Shown here: positions 43,146 to 51,063 of the stretch, in pieces
Layout of the letters: every line of letters begins with the position of its first letter
Numbering within the stretch: the first letter of the stretch is position 1
Assembly (NCBI RefSeq): GCF_002218085.1
Contig: NZ_BDUC01000009.1
Location: forward strand, 62,001 to 126,000
Origin: Tolypothrix sp. NIES-4075
Lineage (GTDB): Bacteria; Cyanobacteriota; Cyanobacteriia; Cyanobacteriales; Nostocaceae
Direction of reading: 5' to 3'
Length of the DNA: 64,000 bases
Position numbers and translations under genes: made by a program
The notes under the pieces: generated by a model
Database searches by the model: none
Told to the model about the DNA's origin: nothing
What the model saw: the letters and a program-made list of their open reading frames with translations, nothing else

Positions 43146-44129
43146 GTGATGTCAAAAACAATACCATCAACTAATTCCTTGCGAATAGCTTTTCTTGTTC
43201 TAGCGATTGGATTGGTTGGGTGTAATCAAAATACAAACACCGCTTTCACGCAAACCAGTACCAGAAATAATAATTTGCCTCAAGTAGTAGCGACTACAAG
43301 CGTACTGTGTGATTTAACGAGACAGGTAGCGGGAAACTCAGTTAATCTGACTTGCTTGATTCCCCCAGGAGCAGATCCGCACGTTTATCAACCTAAGCAG
43401 GAAGATCGGGAAGCGATGCAGAGGGCACTGCTTATTTTATACAACGGTTACAATCTGGAACCGAGTTTGATTAGATTGATTAAAGCTAGTAAAAACCGAA
43501 CACCGAAAATTGCAGTCGGTCAAGTTGCGGTTCCCAAACCACAACAGTTTCAGCAAGGTAAGAAAGTAAACGATCCTCACGTTTGGCATAATGTCAAAAA
43601 TGCGATCGCAATGGTGGATGTCATCAGCCGCAACCTAGAAAAAGTCTCACCAGAAAACGCAGCGCTTTATAGCAGTAATGCCCGACAAATCAAAAGTGAA
43701 CTAACTCAGCTCGATAGTTGGGTAAAGTCAAGAATTACAACTATTCCTGCCAATCAACGCGAATTAGTTACCATTCATAATGCAATGGGTTATTATGCTT
43801 CTTCTTACGGACTTTCATTAAAAGGCACTTTGTCAGGCATCAGCACCGAAGGAAAACCTACAGATGCGCGTGTCAAAAGCTTAGTGAATAATATCAAGCA
43901 GGCGAGAGTGCCGACAATTTTTGCCGAAACAACAATTAACCCGAATTTAATTGAGTCTGTAGCAAGACAAGCGAGAGTCAAAGTTTCCCAAAGGGAACTT
44001 TTTACCGATAGTTTGGGTGAACCAGGAAGCGAGGGAGAAACCTACCAGAAAATGATGACGGCAAATACCCGCACAATTGTCGAAGGATTGGGAGGAACTT
44101 ACTTGATATTTGTACCGAAAGCTAGATAG
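43146..44129 (+). CDS. znuA: Zinc ABC transporter substrate-binding lipoprotein
   Basis: 327 residues. The lipobox LVGC gives a lipidated Cys26. Cluster A-I binding protein with metal ligands visible as His79 (GADPHVY), His145 (NDPHVW), His211 (VTIHNAMGYY) and Asp288 (LFTDSLGEPG), plus Glu261 (FAETTIN). The third ligand is His, as in zinc-specific ZnuA, instead of the Glu of manganese-binding MntC/PsaA, so zinc is favoured. The usual His-rich loop is short and lacks His (PKPQQFQQGKKVND). The ZnuB/ZnuC partners are not in the window. The start used is GTG-ATG adjacent; an ATG at 43149 is equally possible. Confidence 0.88.
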   Translation: MMSKTIPSTNSLRIAFLVLAIGLVGCNQNTNTAFTQTSTRNNNLPQVVATTSVLCDLTRQVAGNSVNLTCLIPPGADPHVYQPKQEDREAMQRALLILYNGYNLEPSLIRLIKASKNRTPKIAVGQVAVPKPQQFQQGKKVNDPHVWHNVKNAIAMVDVISRNLEKVSPENAALYSSNARQIKSELTQLDSWVKSRITTIPANQRELVTIHNAMGYYASSYGLSLKGTLSGISTEGKPTDARVKSLVNNIKQARVPTIFAETTINPNLIESVARQARVKVSQRELFTDSLGEPGSEGETYQKMMTANTRTIVEGLGGTYLIFVPKAR

Positions 44130-44194
44130 GGGAGAGGGGGGGATGGGGAGGGGGACGACTTGGGGAGTATTATTCAAAAATTCTCGTTGTCTCC

Positions 44195-44243
44195 ACTCCC
44201 CTACTCCCCCACTCCTCCACTCCTCCACTCCTCCACTCCTCCA
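44195..44243. repeat. Short tandem repeat (CACTCCTC)
   Basis: Four to five copies of cactcctc after the znuA stop, overlapping the end of the convergent gene; STRR type. Confidence 0.8.
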
Positions 44244-44245
44244 TG

Positions 44246-44836
44246 TCAACGCTTCGGTTCCGGGTTCGCTAGAGGAGGTGGAACTAAGGGAATATTGGTA
44301 GGTTGTGGTGTTTTGTTCAAATCGGGAGTTGGGGGTGCTGGTGTGGCGCTAGGAGGAACTGAAGAAGGAGGAGAATTTGTAGTTGGGGAATTTCGTCCAA
44401 AAAATAAAAGCGATCGCGCAGTTTTAAAGTAAGTTGCCCAAACTTGCGGATCGGGGCGATTTCGCCATTGCAGACGACTAACTTCTAATGCCAAAACTGG
44501 AGCGATCGCCCCATAATTTTGGGCGGATACAACTACGGAAACGTCTGTAACTAAAATATCTTGGTCAAAGCTGCGTTGAGCCGCTGCCCTAGCTGCCGCT
44601 TCCGCCCTTCTGAGGATGGTTTCGTAGTTTTCCTCTGGTAAGCTATCAATCGCCAAGTCCACTCTTGCGGTATAAGCTTGCACACTCTGCGGCGCGATCG
44701 CTTCACACACAACCCAAAAAGGAATTGCAGTACCAAGCAAAACAATTAAAGGAACTATCCGGATTTGTTTGGCAATTTGGCTAATAACTGGAAAGGGAAT
44801 GATGGATGATAGTTGGTGAGCAACACTTCTGCTCAT
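44246..44836 (-). CDS. Membrane-anchored Pro-rich cyanobacterial protein
   Basis: 196 residues, not assigned to a named family. One hydrophobic helix (about 27-48: VPLIVLLGTAIPFWVVCEAI) acts as anchor or signal. A conserved-looking domain follows (about 55-135: YTARVDLAIDSLPEENYETI, LRRAEAAARAAAQRSFDQDI, VSVVVSAQNYGAIAPVLALE), then a Pro/Thr/Ser-rich tail (about 145-196). Such proteins occur in many filamentous cyanobacteria with unknown role. It converges on znuA. Confidence 0.65.
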   Translation of the reverse strand: MSRSVAHQLSSIIPFPVISQIAKQIRIVPLIVLLGTAIPFWVVCEAIAPQSVQAYTARVDLAIDSLPEENYETILRRAEAAARAAAQRSFDQDILVTDVSVVVSAQNYGAIAPVLALEVSRLQWRNRPDPQVWATYFKTARSLLFFGRNSPTTNSPPSSVPPSATPAPPTPDLNKTPQPTNIPLVPPPLANPEPKR

Positions 44837-45188
44837 AACTTTATGCTCCTTACTGATGATTTGTAATTTGAAATAAGCAAAGGTATTTTCGGATAAAAAA
44901 TGTAATAAAAATTACACATAATCAGAAGACCCATTCAGAATCACCTGAACTATATGACATAGGTTAGCCTTGTTTTTTCAGCAAAGCCAACCGCAATTTT
45001 ATGCAATTGAGAGGGTGTAGGGACTCACGTTTTAAAACGCGAGACTTAGACTGTGGACACCTTGCTTTATCGGGCTGCTTTCTCAAAGCAATTCTTTTTT
45101 TTACGCTCGCTTAAAGCCACAAAGTAAGTTTTCTCCCCCCCCACACCCCACACCCTGTTTTTTGTAAACAATAAGTAGAAAAAGCGCG
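44837..45188. other. Intergenic region between divergent genes
   Basis: AT-rich, no gene seen. A gagggtgtagggactcacg phrase and a C-rich tract before the caspase-like gene are the only notable features. Confidence 0.4.
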
Positions 45189-47093
45189 ATGGCAAATCAT
45201 TGGGCGATCGCTATAGGCATCAATCAATATCAATTTTTTCAGCCTTTAGGTTGTGCTCAAGCAGATGCTGAGGCAGTCTTAGATTTTTTCGTTACACAAG
45301 CGGGTTTTTCGTCGCAACAGTGTTTGTTGATGACAGATACTTCGCCACCTATTGGCAATAGATCGACCTATCCGAGCAAAGAAAATATTCTCGTTTTGCT
45401 TGAGGATTTGCTAGCCAATTTTTGGCAACCGCAAGATTACGTATGGTTATTCTTTAGCGGTTACGGAGTTAATTACAACGGCAACGATTATTTAATGCCA
45501 CAAGAAGGAAATCCCGCTCAGGTGCTTCATAGTGGAATACAAGTGCGATCGCTGATGCAAAGTCTGCAATTTGCGAACTTGAATGTTGTACTAGTGTTCG
45601 ATATCAACCGCACTTTTGGCGCTCAAGGAAATACTCCCGTTGGAAAAGAAACTTTAGACTTAGCACAAGAACTACAAATTGCCACAATTCTTTCTTGTCA
45701 AAGCGAGCAATTCTCTTACGAAAGTAACGAACTCGGTCACGGAATTTTTACCGAAGCGTTGTTAGCAGCTTTGCATTCCGGTCATGGTAGCAGCTTAACA
45801 GAGTTAAAAAATTATTTGAGCCTCCGCACGCCAGAATTTTCTCAACACTACTGGCGTCCGACACAAAATCCTGTTGTGATTATTCCATCAAAACCGCAAC
45901 AAATCTTACCTTACCAAACTCAGACAAGCGACAGTGACGAAGCCTCAATTTTTCCTACAGAAGAAATCTTTGCTGTTGCTGTTTCAGCTCCCTCGCTCCA
46001 AGAAAATTCTTTCACAGATTCGGCTCAGTTACAACAAGTTCCACTTGAGCCACTAAGCTGGAAAGAAGCGCCAACTATAACTTCTATATCACGCAGCTTC
46101 GGAGGAGGTCAAGCAACGTCAGAGGATATTTCTACCCTGGATTCGCTACCGACGACTACAGGTAGAAGATTTATTCCTTCACCTGAACCCTACGTCTCTC
46201 AATTATCCCCTTCTAACACAACCAACTTTCCCCAAAAAAGAAGGAGATATGCTCGATTGTGGAAACAGCTTGTATTGTGGGGTGTCGGCACCACAATGCT
46301 ACTAACTTCAATCGTGCTAATTTGTGTCCGCAATAAGCCAGGATTTAGATTTGCGGAAATATTGCCAAAAGCATCTAATACTGCCAATAGTGATATAAAT
46401 GTGGTCAAAACACCAGATGTCCGCTCTATTTCCCAAACAACCGCTCCAGTTAGACCAAAAAATCAACCAAATTCGCAAACAGCTTTCATTTCTAAATCAC
46501 AACAGCGAAACCAAGCTGTATTAGACTTGGCGAAAAAGTCGCTAAGACTTACTCAAGCTAGCGACTTAAGAATGGCAATTCTGACTGCTCGGAAAATCAA
46601 AGCTGGTGAACCGCTTTACGATCAAGCTCAGGAGAATATTAAGATTTGGAGCCAGATGATTTTAGATTTAGCGGAGGGTCGAGCCAAGCAAAAACAATAT
46701 AGCAGTGCGATCAAAGCAGCTGCATTAATCACCAAAAGCGAGCCGTTTTATCCCAAGGCTCAAGCTGCAATTAATCAATGGCGGTTAGAAGCAAAGCAGT
46801 ATGTTAGTAATACCACCGTTTTAGACGCAGCTAACGGCTTAATTCAGCCCGGACAAGCATCTACTTATAATCGAGCGATCGAAGTAGCGAAGAAAGTATC
46901 ACCCGGTCAACCGGGCTTCGATGAAGCGCAAAAATCGATGAATAAATGGAGTCAAATAATTTTATCTCTTGCCAAAAGGCGTGCCGCTAAAGGCGAATTC
47001 AAAACCGCAATTGAAACCGCTCTTTTAGTTCCAGAGGTAACAGCTCCTTACGAAGAAGCTCAAACAGCGATTCAAAAATGGCGAAAAAAATAA
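45189..47093 (+). CDS. Caspase-like pseudoenzyme with TPR-like repeats
   Basis: 634 residues. The N-terminal caspase (peptidase C14) fold spans about 1-225: HWAIAIGINQYQFFQPLGCA, AQADAEAVLDFFV, WLFFSGYGVNYNGNDYLMP, NVVLVFDINRTFG and GHGIFTEALLAAL. In active orthocaspases the motifs are SGHG and D-x-C-H-S-G; here Tyr92 replaces the His and Asn140 the Cys, so proteolysis is not expected (a YN pseudo-orthocaspase). A low-complexity linker (225-355), one transmembrane helix (about 360-380) and four or so ~50-residue helical repeats (about 435-634) follow. The repeats match those of the protein at 5513-7552. Probably a membrane-tethered scaffold or signalling protein. Confidence 0.88.
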   Translation: MANHWAIAIGINQYQFFQPLGCAQADAEAVLDFFVTQAGFSSQQCLLMTDTSPPIGNRSTYPSKENILVLLEDLLANFWQPQDYVWLFFSGYGVNYNGNDYLMPQEGNPAQVLHSGIQVRSLMQSLQFANLNVVLVFDINRTFGAQGNTPVGKETLDLAQELQIATILSCQSEQFSYESNELGHGIFTEALLAALHSGHGSSLTELKNYLSLRTPEFSQHYWRPTQNPVVIIPSKPQQILPYQTQTSDSDEASIFPTEEIFAVAVSAPSLQENSFTDSAQLQQVPLEPLSWKEAPTITSISRSFGGGQATSEDISTLDSLPTTTGRRFIPSPEPYVSQLSPSNTTNFPQKRRRYARLWKQLVLWGVGTTMLLTSIVLICVRNKPGFRFAEILPKASNTANSDINVVKTPDVRSISQTTAPVRPKNQPNSQTAFISKSQQRNQAVLDLAKKSLRLTQASDLRMAILTARKIKAGEPLYDQAQENIKIWSQMILDLAEGRAKQKQYSSAIKAAALITKSEPFYPKAQAAINQWRLEAKQYVSNTTVLDAANGLIQPGQASTYNRAIEVAKKVSPGQPGFDEAQKSMNKWSQIILSLAKRRAAKGEFKTAIETALLVPEVTAPYEEAQTAIQKWRKK

Positions 47094-47164
47094 CCCTTAA
47101 TCGCCCTCAGGCTGGAAGCCAAGGGCAAACGTGGGCTAATTAATCTTATTATTATGGATAAATG

Positions 47165-47216
47165 GTATTAAAAGTTAAGAGTTAGGAGTGTTTATTCACT
47201 CCTAACTCCTAACTCT
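47165..47216. repeat. Short tandem repeat (GTTAGGAGT / CTCCTAA)
   Basis: Complementary heptamer runs form a potential hairpin, followed directly by an AGACGCG palindrome. Confidence 0.75.
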
Positions 47217-47246
47217 GTATAGACGCGAGGAACATCGCGTCTCTAC
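47217..47246. repeat. AGACGCG-type palindrome
   Basis: gtatagacgcg ... cgcgtctctac with a short central spacer; member of the six-copy family in this window. Confidence 0.75.
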
Positions 47247-47261
47247 TAACTCCTAACTTTA

Positions 47262-47639
47262 TTAGCAATATTGTGATATATCCTCGCTGCAATCATCAGC
47301 TAGATAGCACAGCGCTCGAAAGCGTAATCCAACCACTTCTTCGTATAAGGGGTTGAGCTTACACATCGGTGGAATGTGAAACAGCGTTTTGCCGAATAAT
47401 TTGACATCGCGCTCAAAGGGACATTGAGCAGGAATCAATTTGCACAAGCGGTGAGCAAAAGCGCGATCGCTTACTTTAATATTGTCTATCCACAGCCGCA
47501 GTGGTTGAAGAATGTCACGGTCAGGCTCTGAGGAACGACTGTACAGCGCGGTTACATTAGTGTTAGATGCATTTGCGGGATTTAACGATACCCAGCTTGC
47601 TAAAAAAATCTTTGGCGTGGTACTATGAAATACCTTCAT
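47262..47639 (-). CDS. Mo-dependent nitrogenase C-terminal-domain protein
   Basis: 125 residues from the ATG at 47639, which has a GAGGAG site seven bases upstream (a start at 47669 lacks this). The second half (about 38-125: PLRLWIDNIKVSDRAFAHRL, CKLIPAQCPFERDVKLFG, HIPPMCKLNPLYEEVVGLRF and a final Cys-rich LADDCSEDISQYC) matches the cyanobacterial domain named Mo-nitrogenase C-terminal (PF06967), present in many diazotrophs as a stand-alone protein of unknown role. The first 30 residues are less conserved. There are no nif genes nearby. Confidence 0.85.
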   Translation of the reverse strand: MKVFHSTTPKIFLASWVSLNPANASNTNVTALYSRSSEPDRDILQPLRLWIDNIKVSDRAFAHRLCKLIPAQCPFERDVKLFGKTLFHIPPMCKLNPLYEEVVGLRFRALCYLADDCSEDISQYC

Positions 47640-48201
47640 GGTTCGCTCCTCTGTGTTTGTGAAAGTCACACAATCCGATGACTCTCTACAAGGTGTAAAT
47701 TACTATTACTTTGAAAATCGTGTTTTGACTTAGACACACTCTGATGTTTAGGTAGCTACTAGAATCAGAATCTATTTCTTACTACGTCAAGTTAACCGCA
47801 CTTTTGCCAGAACTGGAAGTCTACTAGTACTATCTTGTTGATAACTTGACACAGTTTAAATTTTAATAAAGACATCTGCCTTTAGACAGGTTTTATTGTA
47901 ACATTCACAAAATTTAATGCAAGGGATTTGTGCCAGTATTTTTACTGGAATTTGCAAATTGGGAATTGGTAATTGGTAATTCTAAATTGGTAATTGGGGA
48001 AGAGATAATTGCGAATTGGTGAGCCAGTGCCTTGGGAACCCGCGCACGGTAAGCCAGCGCTGCGCTCCTGGTTTCCAAGAGTGCCGACAAGGAGCGAACC
48101 CCTCTGGGGCGCTAGACTCACCATTTCCCATTCCCCATTACCCATTCCCCATTACCCAGTCCCCAATTCCCAATCGGTTGTTCCCAGTCCTCGGTAAAAA
48201 A
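47640..48201. other. Intergenic region with repeats before the permease gene
   Basis: AT-rich until about 47950, then STRR tracts (ggtaattgg type 47958-48000; cccattcccc type 48122-48185) around a GC-rich element (48018-48122: gtgagccagtgccttggg, caaggagcgaacccctctgg). The permease frame is open through part of this repeat DNA, but this is unlikely to be translated. Confidence 0.7.
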
Positions 48202-49398
48202 GTGATTGTCCTTGAATATGGAATTTATAGCGTATTAGGGTTGACTTACTTAGGGTTAGCGTTGGGTAGCTTACCTGGGTTACGGATGAACCGTGCCACG
48301 ATCGCTTTAGTTGGATCTGCCTTTTTAATTGCTTTGGGTGTGGTGACTTTACAGGAAGCGTGGGAAGCAATTGATGCTAAAACCATCGTGTTTCTTTTGA
48401 GCATGATGGTAGTCAACGCTAATTTAGCCTATGCAGGATTTTTTCCCCAGGCACTGTCGGTGTTGTTGAGTTTTACCCGAAGTCCTCTAGGTGTATTAAT
48501 AGCCTTAACTTTTGGCAGTGGTATCCTCTCCGCCATTTTTCTCAATGACACGATAGCGCTGATTTTTACACCATTGACATTGAGCTTGACTCAAGCTTTG
48601 GGTTTGAATCCAATTCCTTATTTACTAGCTGTTGCGGGAGCAACTAATATTGGCTCGGTGGCAACTTTGAGCGGGAATCCGCAAAATATATTGATTGGCT
48701 CGTTTTCCGGTATCGGCTATTTAGAGTTTTTACAGGCATTAATTCCAGTTGCATTGATTGGCTTGATAATTCAGATAGGATTGCTGTGGTTGCTTTATCC
48801 AGATGTGCGATCGCTTCAAGCGTGCGATAATTTATTCACCACAAAAACACGTATTTTCAAACCGCTATATCAAAAAACTTTAATCATCACCACCGGATTA
48901 CTCATTGCTTTTGTTGCCGGCTTACCCTTAACAGAATCTGCCTTAGTCGCTGCTAGCTTATTGCTAATTACTCGCCGAGTCAAGCCACAGCGCATCCTCA
49001 AAAAAGTGGATTGGAATCTGTTAGTAATGTTTTCTGGACTCTTTATTTTGACAAGAGTGACGCAAAAGTTAAATTTATTGCAGCCATTTACTCATGCAAT
49101 TAACTCTGCTGCTTCTTTGTTAGGGGTGACAGCTATCTTGTCTAATTTGATTTCTAATGTTCCAGCGGTACTTCTGCTGCAACCGTTAATTCCTAAAGAT
49201 GATACACATTCCTGGCTGTTACTAGCAGCCGGATCAACTTTAGCTGGTAATCTAACTTTATTTGGTTCCGTTGCTAACTTAATAGTCGCAGAAGCTGCAA
49301 ACGAGTTAGGTTACAAGCTCACTTTTTGGGAGCATTTGCGCTTTGGGGCGCCGCTGACTGTATGTACTTTATTTCTGGTTTATTTGTTGGTTCATTAG
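48202..49398 (+). CDS. SLC13/ArsB-type anion permease
   Basis: 398 residues from a GTG at 48202; the frame is open back to 48016 but that stretch is repeat DNA. Around ten transmembrane helices. The ion-transporter signatures are two related re-entrant segments: GILSAIFLNDTIALIFTPLT and GATNIGSVATLSGNPQNILI in the first half, and LSNLISNVPAVLLLQPLIP and GSTLAGNLTLFGSVANLIVA in the second. These place it in the ion-transporter superfamily (SLC13, ArsB, NhaD-like). Substrate is not decidable from sequence; arsenite, sulfate or dicarboxylate are possible. Stands alone. Confidence 0.85.
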   Translation: MIVLEYGIYSVLGLTYLGLALGSLPGLRMNRATIALVGSAFLIALGVVTLQEAWEAIDAKTIVFLLSMMVVNANLAYAGFFPQALSVLLSFTRSPLGVLIALTFGSGILSAIFLNDTIALIFTPLTLSLTQALGLNPIPYLLAVAGATNIGSVATLSGNPQNILIGSFSGIGYLEFLQALIPVALIGLIIQIGLLWLLYPDVRSLQACDNLFTTKTRIFKPLYQKTLIITTGLLIAFVAGLPLTESALVAASLLLITRRVKPQRILKKVDWNLLVMFSGLFILTRVTQKLNLLQPFTHAINSAASLLGVTAILSNLISNVPAVLLLQPLIPKDDTHSWLLLAAGSTLAGNLTLFGSVANLIVAEAANELGYKLTFWEHLRFGAPLTVCTLFLVYLLVH

Positions 49399-49409
49399 TA
49401 CTTTACAAG

Positions 49410-49510
49410 GTCACGTTTTTAAACGCAGAGGAGCGCGGAGGTAAGCGCAGCGAAAAGTGTGGTCTTGGGGGTTTCCCCCATGAACAACTTTTCAAGACAG
49501 AGTGACGCAG
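49410..49510. repeat. Dispersed repeat (gcgcggagg / cttgggggtttcccccatga)
   Basis: Contains the phrase aaacgcagaggagcgcggag, commonly seen in cyanobacterial repeats, and a hairpin word shared with 36660-36690. Confidence 0.6.
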
Positions 49511-49603
49511 AGTTTTCGTGAGAAATTTTCGTCATCAAAATTTAGATAATCCTCAAGAGTGGCAATTTTGATTGGTGTTTTCGTCATAGCGATCGCCTTA
49601 GTA

Positions 49604-50752
49604 TCAAGCGGCAGGTTTGTTGGCTTTATCTAACATCGTCACCAGTAGCTTGTCGCGCTCAAGCTGCGAACCGTCGAACCATGTAACCTGTCCAAACGTG
49701 TCATCTACAATCTTCCTTTTTTCTTGGTAGATGTGGACGTGGATACCCGCTTCTTGAGGCAGATGGCTAGTCCAAAGAACAGCTGGGGTCGATGACCACA
49801 CCTTGACTTGACAATTTTGGTAGTCTCTCAGGTCAAGGATGCGATCGCTATCAACAAAGTCTGGGTTTTTTGTGAGTTTGTTTGCTAATTCGCTGAGGGG
49901 ACTGCTAACGATAGGTTCCTTTGACCAGTTAGAATCAACGCCGCAGTTGCCACAGAAGTGCTTTTTGTGTGGGTTTTTAGCGAAGTCACCAAGGTCTAGG
50001 TGTGGGTGTTGGCAGGTGTGACAGTATAGTGTTCCTAGAGGCAGATTGCTATTCAATGCTTCTAGATATGCCAGCGCCGAAGGTGGAGCTATAACAACCC
50101 TTTTTATCAGTGCATTACCAAATAACGGCAATGAATCACACGATGTTACTACTACCGCCGGGAAGTTGGCATCAATAGTCTTTTTACCCTGTAACTGTGG
50201 TCGAGCGTGTAAGTGGATTACAACGCCATCAATATCAGGCTCGTCGGTAGTATTAATTGCCGTTGGTAGTGCTGCCCAAATACCTATCCCTCCAGCATAA
50301 TCATCAGGATTGATTACGAGCGGATTTTTAGTGTAATGCATAGGCTGAGTGGCGTTTGAGCATCTTATACCCCCATCTCCTTGCGCTACTTGTTGCAAAT
50401 CTGCCTTTATCCCCCAGTGAACTTGATGGGTACGACACCACCAGCGCTGCGCTCCATTACGAAACTTGCCACACGGAACTATATCGCAAGGGAGGATTAC
50501 GCCATTGCCACTTTCTGCTTCTGGAAACTGTCCTATAACCCTTTCGCTAAAAGGTACGGCATTACCTAATGTTCTGCCCTCAGCCCACACAACTGCGAAC
50601 TCTTCAGTTATGCTGTTGAGTGGTGTTGCTGCTTCTTCTACCCCCAGCGCCTTAATTTTCTTGGTTTCCCCCCGCTTCTTTTCAGGGCTATAGCTTTCCT
50701 CAACTAAATATAAATAAGTAACATTGTTTTTAATCTCACGTTTGATAATCAT
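49604..50752 (-). CDS. Orphan protein with a zinc ribbon
   Basis: 382 residues from the ATG at 50752 (MIIKREIKNNVTYLYLVEES, preceded by AAGGGTCGG); an ATG at 50782 adds ten residues. No family recognised. A central region (LPLGTLYCHTCQHPHLDLGD, then KHFCGNCGVDSNW) has Cys-x2-Cys ... Cys-x2-Cys spacing typical of a zinc ribbon around residues 255-292. Upstream segments include CGKFRNGAQRWWCRTHQVHW with further Cys/His, and IHLHARPQLQGKKTIDANFP. The first 40 residues look like a small beta domain. The C-terminus has KVWSSTPAVLWTSHLPQEAG. A role in nucleic-acid metabolism or as an accessory protein of a mobile region is possible but unproven. Confidence 0.7.
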   Translation of the reverse strand: MIIKREIKNNVTYLYLVEESYSPEKKRGETKKIKALGVEEAATPLNSITEEFAVVWAEGRTLGNAVPFSERVIGQFPEAESGNGVILPCDIVPCGKFRNGAQRWWCRTHQVHWGIKADLQQVAQGDGGIRCSNATQPMHYTKNPLVINPDDYAGGIGIWAALPTAINTTDEPDIDGVVIHLHARPQLQGKKTIDANFPAVVVTSCDSLPLFGNALIKRVVIAPPSALAYLEALNSNLPLGTLYCHTCQHPHLDLGDFAKNPHKKHFCGNCGVDSNWSKEPIVSSPLSELANKLTKNPDFVDSDRILDLRDYQNCQVKVWSSTPAVLWTSHLPQEAGIHVHIYQEKRKIVDDTFGQVTWFDGSQLERDKLLVTMLDKANKPAA

Positions 50753-51063
50753 ATCCGACCCTTTATTTAAACCAGTTTCCATATAGGGAACAGGAATATT
50801 TTAAAGCAAGTGTCCGTATAAGAAAACTTTCTGTGTTCACATAGATAAACGTTTAAGAGTATTCCAAATGCCAACAGAACTGCGGTTCGTAGGTTGGGTT
50901 GAACGAGTGTCCAACCCAACTTAGTGCTTAAAATCTTACGCCAAGACGCAAAGTCGCCAAGAATAACTTTCTTTGCGTCTTTGCGACGGACACGTTGCTT
51001 AACGGGGGGGAACCCCCGCACGCAAGTGTCCTCGTCTTTGCGTGAGCTTTTCTCTTAAACTTC
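50753..51063. repeat. Repeat-rich gap before RNase J
   Basis: It contains the inverted repeat ggttgggtt ... aacccaac (about 50892-50919) and a cgccaagacgcaaagtcgcc tract followed by a GC-rich block near 51000-51040. Both are dispersed-repeat types. No gene is supported. Confidence 0.6.

Noticed and set aside
48016..48201. 62-residue N-terminal extension of the permease
   Set aside because: Encoded by GC-rich and tandem-repeat DNA; the protein-like sequence begins at the GTG at 48202.
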